DNA from: Pseudomonadota bacterium
GTDB lineage: Bacteria; Desulfobacterota; Binatia; Binatales; Binataceae
Reading direction: 5' to 3'
DNA: 64,000 nucleotides
Assembly (NCBI GenBank): GCA_021324755.1
Contig: JAJPIL010000006.1
Coordinates: forward strand, 159,247 to 223,246
This document shows positions 24,284 through 32,949 of the stretch, piece after piece; position 1 is the stretch's first letter, and each line of letters begins with the position of its first letter. Position numbers and translations under genes: made by a program. Below the pieces are notes generated by a model. It did no database searches. It saw only the letters and a program-made list of their open reading frames with translations, and was not told the DNA's origin.

Positions 24284-24722
24284 TTGCCGCTTCTGCCCGA
24301 GCGTTTCCCTCCTGCTTACGGACCTTATTCAGGCTTGTAACTTTTACAATGCCTGCTTACCTGGTATTTCACGCCTCCAATTAACTTAATATGAGTCGTC
24401 AAAACAGTTCTTAGCCTAACGCGCGCTCGCGGCCCACTTTTTGCTGCTCGTCAGCTCGGTGTGCCGAGGAAGGAAATACGGGCTGCTTGGAGGTCGCAAA
24501 CTCCTGAAAAGTTTCGTTTGCCTTCCCAGGCGTTCCAAGCGATCGGTCGAAAAGTTCCGGTGTTATTTCACCTTCTGTGTGCTCAAGGCCAGAAGTTGTC
24601 TTGCCTCGGATGAGCGCGAGGGTCAAGGCAAGGAAAGATTCCCGCTTGGTGTCAATCTCGGCCGACAATTCAGCGCGAAACAGCGTCGGTTTTTTGACGT
24701 TACGAGTGCAGGACGCGCCATC

Positions 24723-25259
24723 GTGGTCGGCCGAACCGGGATGTGCCTTATCGCCGGAGCGCTTCTTGCGTCCTGCACGACAACACATACTATGGGCGGG
24801 CTGCCCTCGTACAGAAGCTATGAGCCGGTTGCTCGACCCCCTAGAGAGTCGACGCCAAGAGTTGTTACCGCTTCATGGTATGGGCCCGGCTTTCAAGGGC
24901 ATGCGACTGCAACAGGCGAGGCGTTTGACCAAAACCAACTTACCGCTGCCTCCCGCACTCTACCGCTTGGCAGTACAGTGCTAGTAACTAATCTTTCGAA
25001 CGGGCGCTCGGTGGTCGTAAGGATCAATGACCGTGGGCCTTACGTCCGTGGCAGGCAACTCGATCTGTCGAAAGCCGCCGCCCGCAGATTAGGAATAGTT
25101 CGGCGTGGCACTGCCCGTGTAAAAGTTACTGTTCTACGGTCGGGCGCACGACGCATTGATTCTGACAGCTCCTGGCGCAGCGGGCGCCGCTCGCATCGGT
25201 TTTATTCGAGCAGACGGCGCCGACTTAAAGCGTCGAGCTTGAGCCTCGCGGAGGATTAA
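24723..25259 (+). CDS. rlpA: RlpA-type septal-ring lipoprotein (double-psi beta-barrel)
   Basis: RlpA-type proteins are outer-membrane lipoproteins that bind or cleave denuded peptidoglycan at septa. The GTG at 24723 (AGGA nine bases upstream) gives 178 residues with a short signal MVGRTGMCLIAGALLASC ending in a lipobox, so Cys18 would be lipidated. The frame stays open upstream to 24441, but that part looks non-coding. The barrel spans about residues 47-145: ASWYGPGFQGHATATGE, then LPLGSTVLVTNLSNGRSVVV and INDRGPYVRGRQLDLS, where the aspartate is the likely catalytic acid. A basic Ser/Arg-rich tail follows. No SPOR domain is present. Confidence 0.88.
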   Translation: MVGRTGMCLIAGALLASCTTTHTMGGLPSYRSYEPVARPPRESTPRVVTASWYGPGFQGHATATGEAFDQNQLTAASRTLPLGSTVLVTNLSNGRSVVVRINDRGPYVRGRQLDLSKAAARRLGIVRRGTARVKVTVLRSGARRIDSDSSWRSGRRSHRFYSSRRRRLKASSLSLAED

Positions 25260-25550
25260 TTCCAGGGCAAATTTAAGCTTTTTTGATTTACAAAATCGCT
25301 TTTGCTTTTAGCTGCGGGCAAGCACGAACTTCTGCGGCTTTGTTACCTCTGCCTTAGTGGGTACCAGCTAGCTTGTGGTAGCGGTCTGCAAAACTTTAGC
25401 TTTCTCAGCCCAGATGCTCACCGTCGATAATTATTCACTTGGTGCACGCGTCCTAGGCAAGGCGCCAGCCCGCGGAATGGCAATCCGTGTCGTCAGCTAT
25501 AACTTGACGAGCGTTGACAAAGGCGTCTAGGGCAGCGACAATCGTTAGTA
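25260..25550 (+). promoter_or_regulatory. Intergenic region with a sigma-70-type promoter for rpoZ
   Basis: No gene is visible. The -35 box TTGACA is at 25514-25519 and the -10-like GACAAT at 25537-25542, with a 17-base spacer. Transcription would begin only a base or two from the rpoZ ATG at 25551, and no Shine-Dalgarno sequence is present, so the mRNA may be leaderless. Further upstream, GGTCTGCAAAAC near 25385 resembles a tRNA-Cys anticodon arm, but the other arms are missing. Confidence 0.55.
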
Positions 25551-25826
25551 ATGGCTCGTATAACTGTAGAAGATTGTCTGGCCAGAGTGCCGAATCGTTT
25601 TGAGCTTGTGCTCGCTGCAGCGCGGCGCGCCAAACAGCTGCTCAAAGGTGCGCGACCGTTGGTCGAAGCAGACAACAAAGAGCTCGTGGTCGCGCTACGC
25701 GAAATAGCGGCAGGCAAGGTTTGTGTTGTGCGGCGCTCCGACGGCAAAGGAGCCCCATCGGCTGGTGCCACTGCAACGAAGTCATCAGAACCCCGTGTCC
25801 CTGCCGGCGCGGAGGCGCGGGGCTAA
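25551..25826 (+). CDS. rpoZ: DNA-directed RNA polymerase subunit omega
   Basis: Small subunit that stabilises beta' folding. It has 91 residues; the core [20 protein letters not shown] followed by [18 protein letters not shown] and [10 protein letters not shown] is diagnostic of omega. A Ser/Ala/Pro/Thr-rich tail of about 25 residues follows. Here omega precedes an rpoH-type sigma factor by 64 bases. Confidence 0.95.
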   Translation: MARITVEDCLARVPNRFELVLAAARRAKQLLKGARPLVEADNKELVVALREIAAGKVCVVRRSDGKGAPSAGATATKSSEPRVPAGAEARG

Positions 25827-25890
25827 CAATTTGGCCACTGCGTAGTTGCCCTCCTTACAGGGTTCACGCGTCGGGTGCTCGGGTCTCTTC

Positions 25891-26976
25891 ATGCCGCAGA
25901 AACAAAAAAGGCGAAGCGTAAAAAGAAGTAAAGCGCAAGCCCTTGAGGCGCTGGACCCCGAACGATTAGACCCGTCAACGCTTCCGGTGGAAGCCGAAAC
26001 GTCTGAGGTGAGCTCCGCAGTAGCGGATGAGCCCACTCCCGACTTGGACACGTTGGAGCTTGGTGAGTACTCGAGGGACGAGGACGAGGAGCTCGAAGAC
26101 GGCGAGGAAGAGGCTACGCAAGGTGCTCTAGTCGCCTATGATCCGCTCGCACGGTATCTCGCAGAGATTCGGCGATTCCCCATACTTAGCCGTGAGGAAG
26201 AGGCGGAAATAGCCAAGCGCTATTACGAGACGCGCGACCCGGCGGATGCGTTCAAGCTGGTTACGTCAAATTTGCGGCTCGTGGTTAAAGTTGCGCGAGA
26301 GTTTGCCCGCGCTTCGCGCAATCTACTCGACCTCATTCAGGAGGGCAACATTGGCCTGATGGAAGCGGTCAAGAATTTCGACCCGTACAAGGGCATCCGC
26401 TTCCCCTCTTACGCCGTATGGTGGGTTCGGGCGTACATAATTCGCTACCTCATGAACAACTGGCGCATGGTGAAAATCGGAACGACGCAGGCTCAGAGAA
26501 AGCTGTTCTTCAATTTGCGCAAAGAAAGCGATCTTTTGGAGGCTATGGGGCTTGAGGCTGAGCCCAAGTTGCTAGCGCAGCGAATCGGCGTCAAGGAGAG
26601 CGAGGTTCGCGAGATGCAGGAGCGGATGGGGCAAAACGAACTTTCGCTCGATCAGCCAGCTAGCAGCGAGAGCGAGGCGACTCTGCTCGATCTTTTGGCC
26701 GATGATAGTAGCGGACCCGAACAACAGGTAGCCGAAGCCGAATGGCGCAAGTTTGCGACCGAACAGATCGAGCGATTTGCGGCCACCCTTAATGAGAAGG
26801 AAGCGGAAATTTTTCGTCGACGCCTTTTGTCGGAAACGCCGGAGACCTTGCACGAGGTCGGCCAGCGCTTGGGTATCAGCGGTGAGCGGGTACGACAGAT
26901 CGAGTCACGGCTCAAGCAGCGGCTCAAGGCGTACATCAAGGCGCACGCTCCTGACTTCGAGCAGGCCCAAAGTTAA
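25891..26976 (+). CDS. rpoH: Sigma-32-type RNA polymerase sigma factor with acidic N-terminal extension
   Basis: Group 3-like sigma factor of the heat-shock (RpoH) class. The ATG at 25891 gives 361 residues. Region 1.2/2 begins near residue 84 (DPLARYLAEIRRFPILSREE) and continues through NLLDLIQEGNIGLMEAVKNF and FPSYAVWWVRAYI. The RpoH-box-like element QRKLFFNLRKE follows region 2.4. Region 4.2 (HEVGQRLGISGERVRQIESR) is the -35-binding helix-turn-helix. About 65 extra N-terminal residues, basic and then strongly acidic (DEDEELEDGEEE), are unusual for RpoH. The regulon cannot be inferred from this window. Confidence 0.88.
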   Translation: MPQKQKRRSVKRSKAQALEALDPERLDPSTLPVEAETSEVSSAVADEPTPDLDTLELGEYSRDEDEELEDGEEEATQGALVAYDPLARYLAEIRRFPILSREEEAEIAKRYYETRDPADAFKLVTSNLRLVVKVAREFARASRNLLDLIQEGNIGLMEAVKNFDPYKGIRFPSYAVWWVRAYIIRYLMNNWRMVKIGTTQAQRKLFFNLRKESDLLEAMGLEAEPKLLAQRIGVKESEVREMQERMGQNELSLDQPASSESEATLLDLLADDSSGPEQQVAEAEWRKFATEQIERFAATLNEKEAEIFRRRLLSETPETLHEVGQRLGISGERVRQIESRLKQRLKAYIKAHAPDFEQAQS

Positions 26977-26990
26977 TACCAGCGTGCGCC
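26940..26990 (+). terminator. Hairpin spanning the sigma-factor stop codon
   Basis: Perfect 10-bp inverted repeat, GGCGCACGCT at 26940-26949 and AGCGTGCGCC at 26981-26990, with an inner CCTG/CAGG pair. The stop codon at 26974-26976 lies inside the loop. No T-run follows. Immediately downstream is a TTGACA (26994-26999) without a convincing -10, so a promoter for the next gene is possible but unproven. Confidence 0.35.
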
Positions 26991-27096
26991 TGCTTGACAC
27001 TGCTATTGATTAGAGCCATTAGTGGCGTCTGGCATCTAAGCGTCCGTCGGCGAAGTCGCTCGACGAACGCACGTGGGGCAGCAGGCGCGGGAAGAA

Positions 27097-27861
27097 ATGG
27101 AGCCGATAGGTTCGCGTCAGGCGCAGGCAAAGGGCGAGCGCACTTGCGCCCTGATCGTTATCGGCAACGAGATTCTCTCCGGCAAGGTTCGCGACACCAA
27201 CGCCTACTTTGCGGTGCGCGAGCTTCGTGCCGTTGGCGTTGCGCTTAAACGTATCGTCGTTGTGCCGGACGAGCTTGCGGCAATCGCCGAGGAAGTCCGC
27301 TACTGCGCTTCGCGCTACGATGTCGTCATCACTTCGGGCGGCGTCGGTCCGACCCACGATGACCTTACCGTGGAGGGCGTAGCCAGAGCCTTCGGCCGAC
27401 GGCTTGTAGTTAACCCCCAGCTCGAGCAAATCGTATGCGAGCAATTTGGCGGCGCTAGCCAAGCCGCTGGCATGAAAATGGCCCTGACTCCAGAAGGCGC
27501 GATACTGAATTTCGGGGGCGAACTCAGATACCCCACGGTCCAAGTGGAAAACGTCTATATGCTGCCGGGTATTCCCCAGCTCTTCGAGGCGAAACTGCTC
27601 GCGCTCAAGGACCGGCTCGCCACTGACCCGTACTTCATGCGGGCGATCTATATCCGCGCTCCCGAAAGCGTGATCGCAGAGCATTTGACCGCGTGTTTGC
27701 AGCGTTTCCCAGATTTGATGCTCGGCTCGTACCCGATACTGGGAAATCCAGAGTATCGCGTAAAGGTTACGCTCGAGTCGAAGGATCAAGCTTATCTGGG
27801 CGCCGCATATGAATACCTGATGCAGCTTTTACCCGAGGGTTCCGTAGTTAGAACGGAGTGA
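27097..27861 (+). CDS. CinA/MoaB-like molybdopterin-binding-fold protein
   Basis: Single-domain protein of the MoaB/Mog fold as found at the N terminus of CinA. The ATG at 27097 (GGGAAG upstream) gives 254 residues; a GTG at 27073 is possible. Motifs are LIVIGNEILSGKVRDTNAYF and the phosphate-binding TSGGVGPTHDDLTVEG. The C-terminal nicotinamide-nucleotide amidohydrolase domain of full CinA is absent. Members are annotated as competence/damage-inducible or FAD-pyrophosphatase-like proteins; substrate unknown here. Confidence 0.85.
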   Translation: MEPIGSRQAQAKGERTCALIVIGNEILSGKVRDTNAYFAVRELRAVGVALKRIVVVPDELAAIAEEVRYCASRYDVVITSGGVGPTHDDLTVEGVARAFGRRLVVNPQLEQIVCEQFGGASQAAGMKMALTPEGAILNFGGELRYPTVQVENVYMLPGIPQLFEAKLLALKDRLATDPYFMRAIYIRAPESVIAEHLTACLQRFPDLMLGSYPILGNPEYRVKVTLESKDQAYLGAAYEYLMQLLPEGSVVRTE

Positions 27862-27890
27862 GCGGCTAGGTTGTTGGGAGGGGATAACTC

Positions 27891-28508
27891 ATGAACATTG
27901 AACCTCGAATTAAAAGTTGGCGGCGTGGCGTTGTAAAAGGACTTCTTCTGTTTGCATTGATTGTCATGCCCACCCTTGGCGCTGGGGCTGAGCCCCAGGT
28001 TCAGCAGCCGGAGAATGGGGGTGTGGCTTGGAGCGACGCCGGAATCGGCGCGGCGACGATGCTAGCGAATGTGGTGTACGTTCCTGTCAAGTTCGTGTAT
28101 GCCGCTCTGGGTGGGATCGCGGGCGGTTTCGCCTTCGTGTTAACCGGTGGCAACACCCAGGTGTCGGATACCATATGGAGGGCATCCTTGGGTGGCGACT
28201 ACGTGCTGACGCCGCGAATGATCACCGGCAAAGATCCGATCCATTTCAGCGGTCCGACCAGCATCCCGCAATCCACTAACGTAGCTACTCAAGGTGCAAG
28301 CCCTGCAGCATCCGCTGGCGCCAACAATAGCGTCGCGACTTCGCAGTTAAACCCTACAGGCTCGGGCTCTCCTGCTGGAACCGCTTCGACCACCGGTGTT
28401 GCAGGAAGCCCCCCATCCATTTCTAGCGCGCCAAGGCCGATAGACCGCGGCGCGGGTCCGGTCAACGCGCCCAATCCCGTGCCGACGCCCGACACCAGCA
28501 TCGAGTGA
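27891..28508 (+). CDS. Small exported or membrane protein with Gly-rich hydrophobic segment and Ser/Pro tail
   Basis: No function recognised. It has 205 residues after a strong GGAGGGG site. An N-terminal signal (about 1-33, ending TLGAGAEP) is followed by a hydrophobic stretch around 52-88 (LANVVYVPVKFVYAALGG, then GGFAFVLTGG) and the motif GGDYVLTPRMITGKDPIHF. The last 80 residues are low complexity, rich in Ser, Ala, Pro, Gly and Thr. I have the impression of similar short proteins in deltaproteobacterial genomes, but cannot verify this. It may be an inner-membrane or periplasmic protein. It stands alone between the CinA-like gene and the outer-membrane gene. Confidence 0.7.
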   Translation: MNIEPRIKSWRRGVVKGLLLFALIVMPTLGAGAEPQVQQPENGGVAWSDAGIGAATMLANVVYVPVKFVYAALGGIAGGFAFVLTGGNTQVSDTIWRASLGGDYVLTPRMITGKDPIHFSGPTSIPQSTNVATQGASPAASAGANNSVATSQLNPTGSGSPAGTASTTGVAGSPPSISSAPRPIDRGAGPVNAPNPVPTPDTSIE

Positions 28509-29271
28509 GCTCTCAGCGCTTGCGCGAAGCCCTCGCTGCTCGGGCTGGCACGAGTCGGTATCTGGGGCACCTGCAATCGTTCGCAATTGAGTAACTTTGC
28601 GTGCACTCGGCGTCCTAGCGTCGTCAGGCGAGTGGTGAAGGAGGCTTTGTGCTTTGAGAAGGCGCGCCTATTGGCTGACCTTCAGATTTTATTTGAGCCT
28701 AAAAATTCGAGCCGAAAACATAAGCGCCCGGGTTTGGACGCGTTTTTATCAAAGCGGTATTTTCTCGGAAAATTCGAACTTTTGGCTACAGTTCAATTCC
28801 ACTGCCACGATCGCAGGTTCATGTGGGGCGTTTGTGGTTATGGGGATTGACTGCAACTGTTTTGTCCCCTCTCAAGTGTTTATGGTTTATTTTCGCACCG
28901 TGGAGTCGTGCTGAACGCCCCAGGGAGATCGCTCCAGGAATTCTGGGACGGAGAGTTTCTCTCCGATCCATATTTTTAGCGTTTTTGGCCGACAGATGGT
29001 TGACAGCGGTTCTTTCGTTCACTATTTTTGACGTGGACTTGGTCGAGGAGACCAGGACTGGGTGGAAAAGCGTTGTTTCGAAATTTGCAGTGGATCTGGG
29101 ATCGTGAGAGGAGGCCGCTGTGGCGCAAAAAAGGGCCTTCTTTTGCTCGACGAATCGTAGTTGAGGGTGAGGTGATTGGCTTCTATGGAGGATCGAGGGC
29201 AACGAAAGCTGACGTTGTTGTTCGCGCTTAGTTCGCGCAGCGAAAAGCCTTGGATGGGGAGGAGGATATTT
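28509..29271 (+). other. 763-base gap before the first outer-membrane protein gene
   Basis: No credible coding region. CGGAGAG/CTCTCCG (28949-28965, triloop TTT), followed a few bases later by ATTTTT, could be a weak terminator or a leader hairpin. A TTGACT near 28850 lacks a good -10. The strong ribosome-binding site GGGGAGGAGG ends just before 29272. Confidence 0.4.
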
Positions 29272-30372
29272 ATGTTGCGTAAGATGCTGCTAGGTGTGTT
29301 CGCGATCGTGCTGCTTGTTGGCGCGGTCGGGAACCAGTTGGCCAGTGCAGCGGGCTTTTATAGGTATAACGGGCAAAGTTTTTCTACGCTCGCTCCTGTG
29401 CCGCAGAACACCGGTCTCGGTACCTACTTTAATTTCTTGAACAACGAGGACGTCGACACGTATGGCTTGCCAGCGAACTTGTTGTTTGGCGCGTGGTTCA
29501 GCACATACGTAAGCGAGGGCGCTTTTTACGGCCCCAGCGGCAGTAAAGTTGCCGAAGCGCCTAACGGCGGTAACGTGTGGGTGAACGTTGCATACATTAA
29601 CTGGATTTATCCGTTTCAGTTCGACACGCCTAACTTCCGGGTAGCGTTCAACGCTTTTATGCCGATTGTGGCGGCGGGGCCGATTGGAGGACCGACGGAG
29701 TTTTGGTTTACCCCGATCGAAATGTTTTATTCGTATCATCAATTTCGCTATTTGCGCGACTCGACGTTCTTCGGGCCGTACATTAGCTTGCCGGTTGGCG
29801 GAGGGTTTGGATTTACGCCTGCCAACGGTCAGGTAAACCAGTACAACTTTGCGTGGTTGTCGGAAGGTTGGTATCAGCTTCAGCACATGGATGAGCTGGC
29901 GCTGGGTAACCTGGGATTGGGTTGGCTCAATGGCCTAGAGTACCAGCCATGGTTTGCGTATACCCATCAACTCAACACCACGCCTAACCTTCCTAACACC
30001 GCGGTGTTCGGGGCTGCTGGGGTTGCCCAGTTGGGGCTTACGCCCGGGGCCGTAGGCGGCTATATGCCCGGCGACAACATCGAAATTGGCAACGTATTCA
30101 GCTATCCGCTCAAGAACATCTTCTCGCCCCAATGGCTTAGATATTGGCGCGTAGGATTTATGGTGAACGGCGATTGGAGCGTATTCCAAAACACTTATGC
30201 CGGCCACGCAATTCGGAATTCGGCGGTTGAGATGGTCAGCGTCGGACCCGCTATCCAGTATGCGAAGGGCGATTTCGTGATTTGGTTTTACGAAGCTTCC
30301 AACGTGCTGACCCAAAACTATTACGCGGTGAACCAGTTCTTCATCCAGTTTTACTACTTCTTCAACCTGTAA
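29272..30372 (+). CDS. Putative outer-membrane beta-barrel protein, copy 1
   Basis: It has 366 residues. The ATG at 29272 is chosen because of GGGGAGGAGG upstream and a clear signal peptide (MLRKMLLGVFAIVLLVGAVG to LASA, cleavage near residue 26). The mature part is rich in aromatic and Gly/Asn residues with alternating short strands and ends FIQFYYFFNL, consistent with a barrel of channel or transporter type. It lacks any domain I can name with certainty; a resemblance to the phenol-degradation MetA-like family is possible. It shares a long, nearly identical central segment with the protein at 31746-32864. It is terminated by a strong intrinsic terminator. Confidence 0.75.
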   Translation: MLRKMLLGVFAIVLLVGAVGNQLASAAGFYRYNGQSFSTLAPVPQNTGLGTYFNFLNNEDVDTYGLPANLLFGAWFSTYVSEGAFYGPSGSKVAEAPNGGNVWVNVAYINWIYPFQFDTPNFRVAFNAFMPIVAAGPIGGPTEFWFTPIEMFYSYHQFRYLRDSTFFGPYISLPVGGGFGFTPANGQVNQYNFAWLSEGWYQLQHMDELALGNLGLGWLNGLEYQPWFAYTHQLNTTPNLPNTAVFGAAGVAQLGLTPGAVGGYMPGDNIEIGNVFSYPLKNIFSPQWLRYWRVGFMVNGDWSVFQNTYAGHAIRNSAVEMVSVGPAIQYAKGDFVIWFYEASNVLTQNYYAVNQFFIQFYYFFNL

Positions 30373-30402
30373 GCGGATTTAGGTATAGGCTCTAACTCAC
30401 GG

Positions 30403-30440
30403 CGCCCGCTGCTGGGTGAACCCAGCGGCGGGCGTTTTTC
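30403..30440 (+). terminator. Rho-independent terminator after outer-membrane protein 1
   Basis: A 14-bp stem (30403-30416 with 30421-30434, one G-T pair), loop TGAA, followed by TTTTTCTTCTC. It lies 31 bases after the stop of the gene at 29272-30372, so that gene is probably transcribed alone. Confidence 0.92.
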
Positions 30441-30601
30441 TTCTCATTCTGTTCGGTATGGGTTTATCGGTCCGCTCGCCAAAAATCGGAAAGGAGCGAG
30501 GTTTGCCGCCTAGCTTGCGTAATCAAAGCGCCGGGAAGCCTTGCACAGCAGGTCTACGATGAATAGCTTATTGGGCAGCTACTAGTTTTGGGGAAATTCA
30601 A

Positions 30602-30973
30602 ATGGGATTGAGTCGCACAGAGGCGGCGCTATTTTTGTGGAAATCCAGTTGAAGTACGTGCCGCAACGCAAGAAGTTTCTTGCGCGACGAGCTTAAGGTC
30701 GAGTTGGACGAGCGAGACTTTGTCAAAAAGCCTTTGACCGCTGGTGAGTTGCGCCAACTTTTTAAGGGTCGGGATCCTCGCGATTTCTTGAATCCGAAAA
30801 GTGCTGCCTTCAAGGCCAGAGGGTTGGCGGACAAAAAGCTTTCCCGCGAAGAGGCGCTAAAGCTCATGGCTGAAGATCCGAACCTTATCAAACGGCCGCT
30901 TACGATTTTCCGCGGGGAAATTGTTGCTGGACTCGACCGGGAGCGCTTGATCCGTCTTTTTGGCAAAGCATAA
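30602..30973 (+). CDS. ArsC/Spx-family thioredoxin-fold protein with in-frame UGA (probable selenoprotein)
   Basis: Read through the TGA at 30650-30652, the frame encodes 123 residues, the normal size for ArsC-like proteins. The ATG at 30602 has GGGGA seven bases upstream. The N-terminal strand ALFLWKSS leads to U17-STC-RNARSFL, where the family has C-x-x-C and the first cysteine is catalytic. The rest is typical: LDERDFVKKPLTAGELRQLF, then DPRDFLNPKSAAFKARGL, and the late PNLIKRPLTIFRG. A hairpin with SECIS geometry follows the TGA. If the TGA were a simple stop, only a 97-residue fragment lacking the active site would remain from a TTG. Reductase substrate unknown; a frameshift or nonsense pseudogene is the alternative. 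Confidence 0.8.
30667..30684 (+). promoter_or_regulatory. Candidate bacterial SECIS hairpin
   Basis: CGCAAGA (30667-30673) pairs perfectly with TCTTGCG (30678-30684), leaving the four-base loop AGTT. The loop begins 22 bases after the TGA and has G in its second position followed by T, in line with known bacterial SECIS rules (short loop with an early G, 16-37 bases from the UGA). It also encodes part of the helix after the active site. SelA, SelB and SelC are not in this window. Confidence 0.65.
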
Positions 30974-31745
30974 AGATTGTCACAAGGGATGAAGCGCTTA
31001 CACCGTTCTCTGCTTTAGGGGGTTAAAAAAGGCGCGTCGGTATAAGGCGTGACGTAAGGCTGTACCTACGAGTGTGCGCAAAACGCAGGGAGACCGTACC
31101 CAAATCCTAATAGGAGCACGGCGATAAGTTTTGCGAGTGCCTTTGGTATGGAGGACTTGCTGGGTAATTGGCTCTCCTGAGCTCCATGAACGGTTTCTTT
31201 GCTTCCACACTGCTACTGGTTTCCTAGGCCAGTCCGGATGACCGCTATTTTGGTGAAAGTTTGCCACGATTTCGCCTACTTATGATAGCTGGTTGCGCCC
31301 CTTAAAGCATATTGAGTCGTGTTCGAGTCGGTGGATGCCAGGGGGGTCCCAACCAATACTTTTTGGCGCGCTTCGTAAGAGCTGGGAAAAGCATATTTTA
31401 TTCACTCTAGCTCTTGACTTTCGTCGAGAGGAAAGTTAACTACAAAGCGCCATCTCGTACGCTCGGGGACAGGTGCAACGAGATTGGGGCGGGTTAGGCG
31501 AAAAGAAAGAGAGCTTAAGCCGTTTCGGAGAACCGTTGAGGGCTGCTGCAAGCGAAGATGAGAGTCGAAGAGGTGTCATGTACAGGCCGGGTTCCGCTTT
31601 TTGCCGGCTGGCTGTTGCTAGACAGAGATGGCTTGTGTCCAGCTCTCACCACGCTTATGCCTTTTTTGGCGTGAAAGAGAAGAGTTAGGGCTAACGGCAC
31701 ACCAGGACTTGGAGAAACTAATACTGTTTAAGGAGGAGGGACGTT
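30974..31745 (+). other. 772-base gap before the second outer-membrane protein gene
   Basis: No coding region with homology or plausible codon use. A TTGACT box near 31414 is followed after 17 bases by a poor -10 (TAACTA). The start of the next gene has the site AAGGAGGAGG. Base composition is more AT-rich and irregular than in coding regions. No terminator is evident for the selenoprotein gene. Confidence 0.35.
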
Positions 31746-32864
31746 ATGAACAGTAAACGGCTCCTAGGAGGGCTAGGCGCACTGATAATGATGTGGTGGG
31801 TGGTGGGTGTCGGTACGGCCCAGGCACAGCCCCAGTATAGCTGGAAAGGTATAAGCTTCTTGGGCACAGGTCCAGTACCCCAGAACACCGGCTTGGGTAC
31901 GTACTTCAACTTTTTCAACAACAACAACGTCGATTCTTACGGCTTACCTGCAAACCTTCTGTTCGGTGCCTGGTTTAGCGTTTGGCTAGACCAGAGGGGC
32001 TTTTACGGTCCCAACGGAACGAGAGTTGCTGGGGCACCTGAGGGCAGTAACGTGTGGGCGAACGTTGCGTATATTAACTGGATTTATCCATTTCAATTCG
32101 ACACGCCTAACTTCCGGGTAGGGTTCAACGCTTTTATGCCGATTGTGGCGGCGGGCCCGATTGGAGGGCCGACGGAGTTTTGGTTTACGCCGCTTGAAAT
32201 GTTTTATTCTTATCATCAATTTCGCTACTTGCGCGACTCTACGTTCTTTGGGCCGTACTTTAGCCTGCCGGTTGGTGGAGGGTTTGGATTTACGCCTGCC
32301 AACGGAGTGGTAAACCAGTACAACTTTGCGTGGCTGTCGGAAGGTTGGTATCAGCTTCAGCACATGGATGAGCTGGCGGTGGGCAACATGGGACTGGGTT
32401 GGTTAAACACCCTGGAGTTCCAGCCATTTTTTTCTTATACCCATCAACTCAACACCACGCCTGGGTTGCCGGCGGCGGCCGCGTTCGGCTGCGCCGGTGG
32501 TGTGTGCGCCCCTGCCAGTATCGGTAATCCGCTGGCAGTAGCCCCGGCATCTGGCGGATACATGCCCGGCGACAACATCAGCGCGGGAGGTCTCCTTAGC
32601 TACGGCCTTAAGCAGATCAACCCTGAGCTTGGCCCCTGGCGAATCGGCTTTGCTGCTTATGGAACGGTTACCGCGTTCAGCAACGTGTTTGCCGGGGCGC
32701 CGATCAAAAACTCGGGTGTGGAGGCGGTTTCGGTTGGCCCAAGCCTCCAGTATGCCAAGGGTGACTTCGTGCTCTGGTTTTACTACCTGACCAACGTCAG
32801 GACCTGGAACTACTACAACTGGAACTTCTTCATGCTCCAGTTGTACTACTTCTTCAATCTGTAA
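31746..32864 (+). CDS. Putative outer-membrane beta-barrel protein, copy 2
   Basis: It has 372 residues after AAGGAGGAGG. The signal peptide (MNSKRLLGGLGALIMMWW to GTAQAQ) has an alanine-type cleavage site near residue 28. Paralog of the protein at 29272-30372: a central stretch of about 140 residues, from NVWANVAYINWIYPFQFDTP to YTHQLNTTPGLP, is roughly 90 percent identical at protein level by eye, whereas the ends differ strongly. Both finish with YYFFNL. A loop unique to this copy contains two cysteines (FGCAGGVCAPAS). Substrate unknown. Confidence 0.75.
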   Translation: MNSKRLLGGLGALIMMWWVVGVGTAQAQPQYSWKGISFLGTGPVPQNTGLGTYFNFFNNNNVDSYGLPANLLFGAWFSVWLDQRGFYGPNGTRVAGAPEGSNVWANVAYINWIYPFQFDTPNFRVGFNAFMPIVAAGPIGGPTEFWFTPLEMFYSYHQFRYLRDSTFFGPYFSLPVGGGFGFTPANGVVNQYNFAWLSEGWYQLQHMDELAVGNMGLGWLNTLEFQPFFSYTHQLNTTPGLPAAAAFGCAGGVCAPASIGNPLAVAPASGGYMPGDNISAGGLLSYGLKQINPELGPWRIGFAAYGTVTAFSNVFAGAPIKNSGVEAVSVGPSLQYAKGDFVLWFYYLTNVRTWNYYNWNFFMLQLYYFFNL

Positions 32865-32949
32865 AAGTGCGCCGTTCGGCACGACACACGGCCGTGCTAT
32901 TGCGTGCGTAGGCTTCTCGCTTTTTGATTGGATGGACTGCTTTTTTAGC

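Noticed and set aside
25370..25430. tRNA-Cys-like anticodon segment GGTCTGCAAAAC
   Set aside because: The anticodon loop fits tRNA-Cys, but its stem has mismatches and no T-arm or acceptor stem follows.
28587..28914. Short plus-strand frames before the first outer-membrane gene
   Set aside because: No ribosome-binding site, irregular codon use and no recognisable protein features.
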